A program made the position numbers and the translations under genes. A stretch of DNA of 33,311 nt from DASSYK01 sp036258315 (GTDB lineage: Bacteria; Actinomycetota; Thermoleophilia; Solirubrobacterales; 70-9), in contig DATADX010000017.1 in the NCBI GenBank assembly GCA_036258315.1, positions 1 to 33,311 of the forward strand, given 5' to 3'. How positions within the stretch are numbered: position 1 is the stretch's first letter; every line of letters begins with the position of its first letter. Below, one piece after another: positions 8,345 through 15,106 of the stretch. The notes below the pieces were generated by a model, which saw only the letters and a program-made list of their open reading frames with translations, had not been told where the DNA came from and ran no database searches.

Positions 8345-8358
8345 TTAGGCATGACTAA
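8345..8358. promoter_or_regulatory. Candidate DtxR/MntR-type operator
   Basis: TTAGGCATGACTAA is a 14-bp inverted repeat with one mismatched pair (TTAGGCA / TGACTAA). It resembles the TTAGG...CTAA core of DtxR/IdeR-family boxes. It lies 32 nt upstream of the multicopper oxidase start and would cover its -35 region; the operon's last gene encodes a DtxR-family repressor. Binding is inferred. Confidence 0.5.
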
Positions 8359-8406
8359 CTCTTCGGCGCGCCCGTTCCGCGCCGTGGGCCGCTGGGGACG
8401 GCTGCC

Positions 8407-8412
8407 TACAAT
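8407..8412 (+). promoter_or_regulatory. -10 element (TACAAT) for a leaderless ygfZ transcript
   Basis: TACAAT, one base from consensus TATAAT, ends exactly 6 nt before the ATG at 8419. There is no Shine-Dalgarno in the gap, so transcription should begin at the A of the start codon. Confidence 0.6.
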
Positions 8413-8418
8413 CGGCGC

Positions 8419-9384
8419 ATGCCAGTCACCAGCGCCCCCTCGGTCGAGCTCGACGCCCAGTACCGGGTGCTCCGCGAGGGGGCCGGGCTCCTCGATCGCT
8501 CGGGCCGCGGCAAGATCACGGTCAGCGGCGACGAGGCCGCCGAGTACCTGCAGGGCCAGCTCACCAACGACGTCGAGGCGCTCGTTGCCGAGCAGGGTTG
8601 CTACGCGCTGCTCCTCGACCGCAAGGGGCACATCCAGGCCGACATGCGGGTGCTGCGCCTGGGCACGGGTGAGATCTGGCTCGACCTCGAGCCCGCCGCG
8701 ACGGAGCCGACCCTGCGGCACCTGAGGATGTACAGCGTCGGGCGGGAGCTCGCGATCGAGGACGTGAGCGAGCGATGGGCGATCGTCTCCCTGCTCGGCC
8801 CCGCGGCGGCGAGCATCGCGGGCCTCGAGGGGCTCGGCCCCGAGCACGCGCAGCGGGTCCGCGAAGCGGACGGGATCGAGGTGCGCGCGGTAGCGACTGA
8901 CGCGGGGCTGGACCTGATCGTCTCCGCCGATCAGGCCGAGGCGCTGCGCGCGAAGCTGCTCGAGGCGGGCGCCGAGCCCGTCAGCGAGGAGGCGGCGGAG
9001 ATCGTCCGGATCGAGTCGGGGCGGCCCCGCTTCGGCCGCGAGCTCAGCCCCCGCGCGATGCCCGCCGAGGCCGGCGTCGTCGAGCGCGCGATCGACTTCG
9101 ATAAGGGCTGCTACATCGGCCAGGAGCCCGTCGCCCGGCTTCACTATCGCGGAAAGCCGAACCGGCGCCTCCGCGGCCTGCGGCTGAGCGCCGCGGTCGA
9201 GCCGGGTGCCGCGCTGCGGCTCGGCGACCGCGAGGTCGGAACGGTCGGCAGCGCCGGCGTTTCCCCCGCCTGCGGTCCGATTGCGCTCGCGATCGTGCGG
9301 CGCGAGGCGGAGCCCGGCGCGACGCTCGCCGTCGAGGGCGGCGCCTCGGCGGAGCTCGTCGAGCTCCCGTTCCGGAATTCCTGA
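8419..9384 (+). CDS. ygfZ: YgfZ/GcvT-like folate-binding protein
   Basis: A 321-aa protein with the YgfZ signature FDKGCYIGQEPVARLHYRG (around residues 227-245); the Cys of KGCYxGQE is the family's conserved cysteine. The N-terminal part (GAGLLDRSGRGKITVSGDEA, YLQGQLTNDV) matches the GcvT fold. YgfZ proteins bind tetrahydrofolate and help iron-sulfur enzymes mature or recover from oxidative damage; they are not aminomethyltransferases. It stands alone, divergent from the metal operon, which shares the redox/metal theme. Confidence 0.88.
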   Translation: MPVTSAPSVELDAQYRVLREGAGLLDRSGRGKITVSGDEAAEYLQGQLTNDVEALVAEQGCYALLLDRKGHIQADMRVLRLGTGEIWLDLEPAATEPTLRHLRMYSVGRELAIEDVSERWAIVSLLGPAAASIAGLEGLGPEHAQRVREADGIEVRAVATDAGLDLIVSADQAEALRAKLLEAGAEPVSEEAAEIVRIESGRPRFGRELSPRAMPAEAGVVERAIDFDKGCYIGQEPVARLHYRGKPNRRLRGLRLSAAVEPGAALRLGDREVGTVGSAGVSPACGPIALAIVRREAEPGATLAVEGGASAELVELPFRNS

Positions 9385-9421
9385 CGAGCGGGGAAACGGC
9401 GCGGGCGGCCGCGCGGTCGGT

Positions 9422-9427
9422 TAGATT
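9422..9427 (+). promoter_or_regulatory. Candidate -10 element (TAGATT) for the small lipoprotein gene
   Basis: TAGATT ends 9 nt before the ATG at 9437 and no ribosome site intervenes, consistent with a leaderless or very short leader. Confidence 0.45.
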
Positions 9428-9436
9428 CCCCCTCGG

Positions 9437-9844
9437 ATGAGGAGGAGGGGCAGAGCGCTCGCCGCACTCGCCGCCGGACTCGCGGCGCTCGCGATCGCGG
9501 CCTGCGGCAGCGACGACTTCGAGAATGAGCCGCGGCCCGCCGTCCCGGCCGAGGTCAGCATCAAGCTCGGCGAGGGCAACATCTCGGTTTCGCCCACGGA
9601 GTTCGGCGCCGGCCTGACCAACTTCACCGTCGTCAACCTCGGCGACGTGGCGGCCGCGATCGAGATCGACGGTCCCACCACCGCGCAGAGCGACGAGATA
9701 TCCCCCGGCGGCACCGCCACCTTCAAGACCGAGCTCACGACCGGCGACTACGAGGCGAGCGCCTCCGGCGCGGTCGCGAAGCCGTTCGAGTTCGCGGTCG
9801 GCCCCGACCGCGAGTCCGCCCGGAACGAGCTGCTGCTGCCCTAG
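9437..9844 (+). CDS. Small lipoprotein, cupredoxin-like without copper ligands
   Basis: A 135-aa exported protein with a basic N-terminus, hydrophobic core and lipobox IAAC (Cys23). The mature ~110 residues are all-beta in pattern (VSIKLGEGNISVSPTEFGAG, NFTVVNLGDVAAAIEIDGP, SPGGTATFKTELTTGDYEAS), like the plastocyanin/azurin-type domains that sense or coat membranes, but the His/Cys/Met ligands needed for type 1 copper are missing. Function not known. The TAG stop shares CTAG (9841-9844) with the stop of the convergent gene. Confidence 0.7.
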   Translation: MRRRGRALAALAAGLAALAIAACGSDDFENEPRPAVPAEVSIKLGEGNISVSPTEFGAGLTNFTVVNLGDVAAAIEIDGPTTAQSDEISPGGTATFKTELTTGDYEASASGAVAKPFEFAVGPDRESARNELLLP

Positions 9845-11175
9845 CGGGCCTTACGCTCGTCGCCGTCGGCGATCGCCCCCTCGATGCGATCGAGGCTGTC
9901 GATCAGCGCCGGCTCGATCGTCTCGACTCCCGTGCGCGCCCGCGCGACGTTGTTGGTCGCGCTCGTCAGCGCCGACTTGACGGTTCGAAAGCCCGCGATG
10001 ACATCGCGGGCCTCCGCCACAGCCGCGAGCACCGAGGCGCCGTCGACACCAGCGGCAACCTCGCGCGAGGCCCGCACCCTGAGGCTGGCGTACCTGTAGG
10101 CGAGCTCGAGCGCGCGGCCGTTCGGCTGGTCGGGGTCGACGGCCACAACGAGCTTGTTTCCCTGGTACTCGAGCATCTCCTCGACGTTCCCGGTTGGAAT
10201 CGCGTCGTCGCCCGCGACGACGAGGATCGCGTAGTCGGCGTTCCGCGCCTCGAGCGCCCCGTTCATCTCCGCCCACGCCTTGGGCTTGTTCAGCTGGCTG
10301 TCCTTGATCTCGAACACGATCCGGCCCAGGGACGACCCCTCCCCAGCTCCCAGCTCGACCAAGGAGTCGCCCTTCTTCGAGCCACCCGCACCGGGTACGT
10401 CACCGACCGGATGCGCGCAGTCGCCTCGGGTGACGGCGATCCGCTCGATCGCGGCGTGAACGCGTTCCTCGAAGCTGCGCCCTTTGCGCGTCCCGGCCTC
10501 CTCGGCCTCGGCGAGAACCTGATCCGCACCCTGCTTGTCGAGGAGCCTGGCGAGGTTCTCCTTCAGCTCGGCGACCTGAGCCTGCATCGCGCGCGACTCC
10601 CCGGTATGGCTCTCCCGCAGTCGCGCCATCTCGTGGCGGTGGCGCTCCTCGGACTCGAGTATCGCCTTGGCCAGACGGGACTGCACGGCGGAGAGTGGGT
10701 TGCTGCCGTCTTCAGAGCTGAGCATCCTCGTCAGCTCGAGCTTCTGCGCCTCGGTCGCCTCGGAGACGATCGCGCGAATCTGGCTCTGCACGGAGTCATT
10801 CCTGTCGGCGCCGAAGGCATCGCTGATCTGCTGCGTCAGGGCGTCGTTCCCCTTCTCGATGCCCGTCGCGAGTCGCTCGCTGAGCTCGGCGCCCCGACGC
10901 TCGAACCCGCTCTGCGCGCGCTCGAGCTCGGCGCGGACCCAGTCCACCTCGGCGGCGGTGTCCTCCCGGTCGAGCACGCGTGCACCGATCTCGATCGCAT
11001 CGGTGACCGTGCGCGCGGGCTCCTGCCCGGCCTCTTGGCGTTCGCGGACGAGCGCGGCCGCCCGCTCGTCGTGGACGGTCAGAGAGTCGATCACAAGCCG
11101 ATCACCGATCGCGCGGACGGCGCCGATCGGGCTGTCGGGCTCGAGCGGAAGTTGTGGCTTCTCAGACGCCTCCAT
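9841..11175 (-). CDS. Coiled-coil protein with putative PD-(D/E)XK nuclease-fold domain
   Basis: A 444-aa cytoplasmic protein. Residues ~80-240 are a long Glu/Arg/Gln-rich coiled coil (DWVRAELERAQSGFERRGAE, RHRHEMARLRESHTG). The next ~130 residues carry KKGDSLVEL followed by GRIVFEIKDSQLNKPKAW, which fits the D...ExK core of PD-(D/E)XK-fold proteins, then YAILVVAGDDAIP. The architecture recalls RmuC and DUF2130 proteins (coiled coil then nuclease-like fold), but I cannot assign either. The start is ATG 11173-11175 (MEASEKPQLP); a longer in-frame reading exists but its N-terminus is Arg/Pro-rich and unlike coding sequence. Role in DNA maintenance is inferred only. Confidence 0.7.
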   Translation of the reverse strand: MEASEKPQLPLEPDSPIGAVRAIGDRLVIDSLTVHDERAAALVRERQEAGQEPARTVTDAIEIGARVLDREDTAAEVDWVRAELERAQSGFERRGAELSERLATGIEKGNDALTQQISDAFGADRNDSVQSQIRAIVSEATEAQKLELTRMLSSEDGSNPLSAVQSRLAKAILESEERHRHEMARLRESHTGESRAMQAQVAELKENLARLLDKQGADQVLAEAEEAGTRKGRSFEERVHAAIERIAVTRGDCAHPVGDVPGAGGSKKGDSLVELGAGEGSSLGRIVFEIKDSQLNKPKAWAEMNGALEARNADYAILVVAGDDAIPTGNVEEMLEYQGNKLVVAVDPDQPNGRALELAYRYASLRVRASREVAAGVDGASVLAAVAEARDVIAGFRTVKSALTSATNNVARARTGVETIEPALIDSLDRIEGAIADGDERKAR

Positions 11176-11581
11176 GGGACTCACCAAAGTAGTCGCAGGG
11201 GGAGACGGAACCTGACGCGCAGCCTGGTCGGGAGCTACGAGCCCGCGCCGGGGCGATGCTCCGAGCCGTCGACCGCCGTCAGCCGCTCGAAGACCGTGCC
11301 GATCATCAGAGCGAGGCGCGCGACGCCGGAGCTCTCGGGCGAGAGGGCTGGGCCGACCGGGGACGGGACACGCGCGCGGCCCCCCGCCGACTTGCCGTTG
11401 GGGTTGCTCGGATGCCTCCATGCCAGTCCTCGTTGGTTGTACTCGGAAGGCCGGGCGCAGCGGCTGACATCTCGCGGAGCCCACTGGACGGAAAGCCTTC
11501 GGCACGTGCGCGGCGAAGGGGCCGGAGCGCTCGCGTCGCTATACGATGCCCCCGCCCACACAACGCTTGGAGGGAGCCGAC
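11176..11581. other. Intergenic region with a duplicated start-like sequence and a possible small minus-strand ORF
   Basis: Between the coiled-coil gene and ccr. On the minus strand an ATG at 11419-11421 opens MEASEQPQRQ, nearly repeating the MEASEKPQLP start of the coiled-coil gene ~245 nt downstream, suggesting a partial duplication. In another minus frame, codons from about 11425 down to a TAG at 11235 are very GC3-rich (ending LALMIGTVFERLTAVDGSEH), so a short or decayed gene may be present, but no good start is seen. The right end holds the ccr promoter. No RNA gene recognised. Confidence 0.3.
11540..11576 (+). promoter_or_regulatory. ccr promoter (-10 TATACG) and ribosome binding site
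   Basis: TATACG at 11540-11545 is a plausible -10. A strong GGAGGGAG at 11569-11576 sits 5 nt before the TTG at 11582. The site decides the start: TTG at 11582 rather than the ATG at 11546, which has no ribosome site and overlaps the -10. Confidence 0.5.
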
Positions 11582-12838
11582 TTGGCAGTAGACACCGCCG
11601 ATCTGACGAAGCTCGACGTGCAGCCCGGAGAGCTGCCCGAGAAGATGGCCGCCTGGGTGATCAGGCAGGAGCGCGAGGGCGAGCCCAAGGACGCCTTCCA
11701 AATCGAGGAGATCAACGTCCCCGAGCCCGGCGCATTCGAGGTGATCGTGCGAGTGATGGCCGCCGGGGTCAACTTCAACAACGTCTGGGCCGCGCTCGGC
11801 AAGCCTGTGTCGGTGTTCGGCTACGGCGACCACGAGGAGTTCGGCCACCACATCGGCGGCTCGGACGGCTCGGGGATCGTCTGGAAGGTCGGCGAGGGCG
11901 TCACCAGGTGGAAGCCCGGGGACGAGGTCGTGATCCACTGCAACCAGGCGTCCTACGAGGACGTCGAGGTGCATGGGCTCGATCCGCTCGCGGCGCCGAG
12001 CCAGCAGATCTGGGGCTACGAGACGACCTGGGGCTCGTTCGCGCAGTTCACGAAGGTCCAGGCCCAGCAGCTGCTCCCGAGGCCCAAGAACCTGAGCTGG
12101 GCGGACTCGAGCGCGTACGGGCTCACCTACTTCACCGCCTACCGGATGCTGATCGACCAGTGCAAGCTCCAGACCGGGCACAACGTCCTGATCTGGGGCG
12201 CGGCCGGCGGGCTCGGGGTGTTCGCGACCCAGCTCTGCAAGGCGTCGGGGGCGAACGCGGTCGGGGTCGTCTCCTCGAGCGAGAAGGGCGAGCTCGTGAA
12301 GCGGCTCGGCGCCGTCGACTTCATCGACCGCAACGAGTTCGCGGGGATGATGCGAAAGGGCGGCGAGTCACCCGACGAGGAGAAGGCCCGGTTCAAGGAG
12401 TCGCGCGGGTTCGCCAAGCGGGTCAAGGAGATCCTCGGCGACGCACCGGACATCGTCTTCGAGCACGTCGGGATGGCGACCTTCCCGACCTCGGTGTTCG
12501 TCGTCAAGCCGTTCGGCAAGGTGGTGATCTGCGGCGCGACGTCCGGCTTCACGCTCGACTTCGACGTCCGCTACCTGTGGATGCGCCAGAAGCAGATCAT
12601 CGGCTCGCACTTCGCGAACGCCTACGAGTGCATGCGCGCCAACGAGCTGATGGCCGAGGGCAAGATCCAGCCGGTGCTGTGGAAGGTGATGGGCTTCGAC
12701 GGCGTCGCCGACGCTCACCAGCTCCTGCACGAGAACAAGCACCTGGGCAAGATCTCGATCCTGGTCGGCGCGACCAGCGAGGACGAGGGCAAGGAAGCGG
12801 ACGGCCCGGGCGCGATCCGCGCCGAGGTCGGGGCCTAA
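11582..12838 (+). CDS. ccr: Crotonyl-CoA carboxylase/reductase
   Basis: A 418-aa enzyme of the medium-chain dehydrogenase/reductase family that reductively carboxylates crotonyl-CoA to (2S)-ethylmalonyl-CoA with NADPH and CO2, the defining step of the ethylmalonyl-CoA pathway. Seen: AAGVNFNNVWAALGKP, YGDHEEFGHHIGGSDGSG, WGYETTWGSFAQF, nucleotide-binding IWGAAGGLGVFATQLCKA, FEHVGMATFP and IIGSHFANAYECMRANEL. The Asn in VNFNNVW, the Phe/Glu region of the WGYETTWGSFAQF segment and the His of GSHFANAYE correspond to the CO2-pocket positions known in Ccr, which separates it from ordinary enoyl reductases. Start TTG chosen from the ribosome site. A small protein gene follows with no gap. Confidence 0.95.
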   Translation: MAVDTADLTKLDVQPGELPEKMAAWVIRQEREGEPKDAFQIEEINVPEPGAFEVIVRVMAAGVNFNNVWAALGKPVSVFGYGDHEEFGHHIGGSDGSGIVWKVGEGVTRWKPGDEVVIHCNQASYEDVEVHGLDPLAAPSQQIWGYETTWGSFAQFTKVQAQQLLPRPKNLSWADSSAYGLTYFTAYRMLIDQCKLQTGHNVLIWGAAGGLGVFATQLCKASGANAVGVVSSSEKGELVKRLGAVDFIDRNEFAGMMRKGGESPDEEKARFKESRGFAKRVKEILGDAPDIVFEHVGMATFPTSVFVVKPFGKVVICGATSGFTLDFDVRYLWMRQKQIIGSHFANAYECMRANELMAEGKIQPVLWKVMGFDGVADAHQLLHENKHLGKISILVGATSEDEGKEADGPGAIRAEVGA

Positions 12839-13129
12839 GTGCAGGTCTGCTACATCGACTGGCACGTGACGCCGTTCCGGGCCGAGCGCTGGTACGAGAT
12901 CTGGGAGGCCGGGGCCGAGCGCGCGATGGCATTCGGCGCCAAGTCGTGGTCGCTGACCCGCTCGGAGGAGGACCCGCTGCTGTTCCGCCAGGCGTCCGTC
13001 TGGGAGAACCCAGCCGACTTCGAGCGCTACTGGTACTCCGACGAGGTCTCGGCGCTCCGCCGGCAGATGGTCAACTACTACGCGAAGCCGGTCCTGCCCG
13101 TCTGGCACGCGCTGATCGCCGGCGAGTAG
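12839..13129 (+). CDS. Small protein coupled to ccr, dimeric alpha-beta-barrel-like
   Basis: A 96-aa protein (start MQVCYIDWHVTPFRAERWYE) whose GTG start directly follows the ccr TAA with no spacer, so it should be translated by ribosomes finishing ccr. The pattern beta (VCYIDWHVTP), helix (RWYEIWEAGAERAMAFGA), beta (SWSLTRSEEDPLLFRQASVW), helix (FERYWYSDEVSALRRQM), beta resembles the ferredoxin-like dimeric alpha-beta barrel (ABM/EthD/Dabb) fold; this is a secondary-structure impression. It is rich in Trp and Tyr. No catalytic motif was recognised. The tight coupling suggests it serves Ccr or its product. Confidence 0.7.
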   Translation: MQVCYIDWHVTPFRAERWYEIWEAGAERAMAFGAKSWSLTRSEEDPLLFRQASVWENPADFERYWYSDEVSALRRQMVNYYAKPVLPVWHALIAGE

Positions 13130-13170
13130 CCGGCGGAGAGCGACTTCCCTCCGGCCCTGGTGTTGTAACG

Positions 13171-13935
13171 ATGCCGCCGAAGGCGGGCACCGTGACCGCG
13201 CTCAAGCCGACAGCCGCCGCCCTGATCGCCGCCGCGCTGCTCTGCGCGGGCGCCGTCTCGCCCGCGCAGGCGAAGCTGAAGACCGGCTTCGACGACCGGG
13301 TGCTGAACGTGATCGGCGGCAACGGCGCCGAGCGGGTCAGGGTCCGATGCGTCGAGGGCTTCACCAAGGTGAACGGCAAGAACCCGAAAGGCGGCCCCGT
13401 CCCCTGCGCCAAGGTCGTCGAGATCGACGCCTCGATGGGCGGCGGCGACGACGCGATCGACTTCTCAGGGGTCAGCGCTGAGTTCGGCGACGCCGACTTC
13501 CCGGGCTTCGGGATCGGCACCGGCACCGCTGCGGTCGCCGGGGAGGGCAACGACCGCTACATCCCGAGCCCCGCCTCGTTCAACCTCTTCTATGGGGAGG
13601 GCGGCAACGATCGCGCTACGGGCGGGCCCGCGCGCGACGTCCTCTCCGGCGGGCCCGGCGACGACGTGTTGAACGGAGCGCGGGGCCGCGACAGCTTGCT
13701 CGGCAACCAGGGCAACGACCGCCTCAACGGCGGCACGGCCGCGGATGTGATCACCGGCCACGCCGGCGACGACCGGCTCGCGGGCGCGGCGGGCGACGAC
13801 ATCATCGGCGGAGGCGCCGGGATCGACCGCCTCCGCGGCGGCCCCGGACGCGATCGGCTCGTCGGCGGCTCCGGCCGCGACGACCTCCGCGGCGGCCCGG
13901 GGAACGACGCGGAGGTCGACAAGCCCAAGAAGTAG
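13171..13935 (+). CDS. Secreted RTX-type calcium-binding repeat protein
   Basis: A 254-aa exported protein: signal peptide ending near AQA, an N-terminal ~100-residue domain (VLNVIGGNGAERVRVRC, GGGDDAIDFSG), then about ten glycine/aspartate nonapeptide repeats of the RTX kind (GGPGDDVLNG, GNQGNDRLNG, GHAGDDRLAG, GGPGRDRLVG). These form a Ca-bound parallel beta roll outside the cell. No protease, lipase or type I secretion gene is near, and the signal peptide suggests Sec export. Start ATG 13171; an in-frame GTG about seven codons later is possible. Its stop is 44 nt from the clpS stop, and a repeat element fills that gap. Confidence 0.85.
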   Translation: MPPKAGTVTALKPTAAALIAAALLCAGAVSPAQAKLKTGFDDRVLNVIGGNGAERVRVRCVEGFTKVNGKNPKGGPVPCAKVVEIDASMGGGDDAIDFSGVSAEFGDADFPGFGIGTGTAAVAGEGNDRYIPSPASFNLFYGEGGNDRATGGPARDVLSGGPGDDVLNGARGRDSLLGNQGNDRLNGGTAADVITGHAGDDRLAGAAGDDIIGGGAGIDRLRGGPGRDRLVGGSGRDDLRGGPGNDAEVDKPKK

Positions 13936-13980
13936 ACGGCTTCGCCCTCCGTTCCGAAGTTGGAGCGGCCTGGTGGCCGC
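13936..13980 (-). repeat. Dispersed hairpin repeat, partial copy A (clpS 3' end)
   Basis: About 45 bp matching the gene-proximal half of the ~78-bp element seen at 21482-21645 and 24073-24149. It contains the hairpin GCGGCC-TGGT-GGCCGC (13965-13980). Its last base supplies the G of the clpS TAG stop. The copy fills the whole gap between the convergent RTX and clpS genes and may act as a bidirectional terminator. Confidence 0.7.
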
Positions 13981-14270
13981 TAGTGCTGCTCCAACGGGGC
14001 CATCGTCAGGCCCGCCGCTTTGAGCTGCTCCCAGTAGAGCTCGGCCGTCTCCTTCGGTCCCGTCCAGACGGCGGCCCGGCCGTTGTTGTGGATCTTGTCG
14101 GCGATCGCGTAGCCGCTGTCCAGGCTGACGCCCGGGATCACCCGGGCCAGCGTCTGGGCGACGTGGTCAAAGGTGTTGTGGTCATCGTTGAGCACGATGA
14201 CCAGCCAGTTCCCGCCCAGACCCGACTCGGGCCCCGACGTGCGCGGCCGTTCGACGGTGGTGGTACCCAC
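13980..14270 (-). CDS. clpS: ATP-dependent Clp protease adaptor ClpS
   Basis: A 96-aa ClpS. The core motif VIVLNDDHNTFDHVAQTL carries the NDD...T of the N-degron pocket, followed by ADKIHNNGRAAVWTGPKETAE (conserved His and G-x-A) and LTMAPLEQ. ClpS hands N-end-rule substrates to ClpAP/ClpCP. The N-terminal ~20 residues (GTTTVERPRTSGPES) are the usual flexible tail. Start is GTG 14268-14270; upstream TAACCT at 7 nt suggests a leaderless message. No clpA/clpC gene is near. Confidence 0.92.
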   Translation of the reverse strand: MGTTTVERPRTSGPESGLGGNWLVIVLNDDHNTFDHVAQTLARVIPGVSLDSGYAIADKIHNNGRAAVWTGPKETAELYWEQLKAAGLTMAPLEQH

Positions 14271-14277
14271 CGTTGGG

Positions 14278-14283
14278 AGGTTA
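14278..14283 (-). promoter_or_regulatory. Candidate -10 element (TAACCT) for clpS
   Basis: On the minus strand TAACCT ends 7 nt before the GTG start at 14270, with no Shine-Dalgarno between. It lies in the short gap after the stop of the upstream minus-strand gene. Confidence 0.45.
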
Positions 14284-14291
14284 AACCCCGC

Positions 14292-14993
14292 TCAGAAGGG
14301 GTTTGGGACCTTGATTGCGACGTTGTCGAACGTGCCCGCGATCCCGTCGCCCGGGCCCGTTCCCTTGGCGCCCGCGGCGACGGTGCTGCGGCGCCCGTCA
14401 GGCTGGTCGGCGGCACCGTCGGTCGCGGTCACCACCGCCTTGCCGTTCACCGTCGCGATCAGCTGAGTGCTGGTCGTGCCGTGGTCGAAGGCGCGGAGAA
14501 GGAGCGCGTTGGGCTTGGCGCCCATCCGGATGAACTTGCCCTTGCCCGAGCGGAACAAGCTCGGTCCCGCCGAGCCCTTCGGATCGCGGAAGAGCTGCCA
14601 GGTGCGCGCGACCGGCCTGACGCGCAGCTCGTAGCCCGCGTTCTCGCTGACCCTGGCGCCGACGCCGACGTAGGCCTTCTTCTGGAGCTGTCGCGGCGCG
14701 CTGCTCTGGGCGGTCGCGGAGATCTCCATGTCCGAGCCCGGGTCCGTCGAATCCCCGACCACCGAGCTGCGGAACGCGCACGAATTCGTGCCCGGGCCGA
14801 CGTTGATCCGCATCGCCATGTTCTGGCTCCACTTCTTGGTGCACTTGGCGCCCGCCTGCTTGACGAAGGCGAGCACGTCGCCCTGGCTCTGGAACGTGTA
14901 GAGCGCGATCGTCACCGGCCCCGCATGCGCGAGGGATGCGCCCAGCGCGGCGGTGGCGCAGAGTACGGTCAGGGCTGTGAGCTTGGTCCGCAT
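14292..14993 (-). CDS. Secreted protein, possibly concanavalin/LamG-like fold, function unknown
   Basis: A 233-aa exported protein with signal peptide MRTKLTALTVLCATAALGAS...AHA. The mature part is beta-rich (TIALYTFQSQGDVLAFVKQAG, SENAGYELRVRPVARTWQLF, TTSTQLIATVNGKAVVTATDG) and ends AGTFDNVAIKVPNPF, the order of strands seen in DUF1080/LamG-type jelly rolls; that is only a resemblance. Two cysteines (AKCTKKW, NSCAFRSS) could pair. The start is ATG 14991-14993; a longer reading to 15092 gives Arg/Pro-rich sequence and would bury the promoter. clpS follows on the same strand. Confidence 0.65.
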   Translation of the reverse strand: MRTKLTALTVLCATAALGASLAHAGPVTIALYTFQSQGDVLAFVKQAGAKCTKKWSQNMAMRINVGPGTNSCAFRSSVVGDSTDPGSDMEISATAQSSAPRQLQKKAYVGVGARVSENAGYELRVRPVARTWQLFRDPKGSAGPSLFRSGKGKFIRMGAKPNALLLRAFDHGTTSTQLIATVNGKAVVTATDGAADQPDGRRSTVAAGAKGTGPGDGIAGTFDNVAIKVPNPF

Positions 14994-15000
14994 GCGCGCG

Positions 15001-15006
15001 AGGGTA
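15001..15006 (-). promoter_or_regulatory. Candidate -10 element (TACCCT) for the secreted protein gene
   Basis: On the minus strand TACCCT ends 7 nt before the ATG at 14993, with no ribosome site between. Confidence 0.45.
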
Positions 15007-15093
15007 GTCAGCTGCCTACCGGAAACTGCAAGAACACCCCTCAGCGGCGATCGGAGCGCAACCTGGGGAGCGCGCCGCCCAGGGTCGCCCACG

Positions 15094-15099
15094 TACCAT
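15094..15099 (+). promoter_or_regulatory. Candidate -10 element (TACCAT) for ecm
   Basis: TACCAT ends 7 nt before the ATG at 15107, with no Shine-Dalgarno, suggesting a leaderless ecm transcript. No B12 riboswitch-like structure is apparent in the 113-nt gap upstream. Confidence 0.5.
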
Positions 15100-15106
15100 T
15101 AGCGAC

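Noticed and set aside
5971..9144. A 1,057-codon minus-strand open frame
   Set aside because: Only its 3' 400 codons are the ZIP gene; the rest crosses the MCO and ygfZ genes in the wrong frame or strand with Arg/Pro-rich shadow sequence.
10411..13935. A 1,174-codon plus-strand open frame
   Set aside because: Only the end from 13171 (RTX gene) is real; earlier parts overlap the coiled-coil gene antisense and ccr out of frame.
14994..15106. B12 riboswitch in front of ecm
   Set aside because: Gap too short and no B12-box-like sequence; a -10 directly precedes the start.
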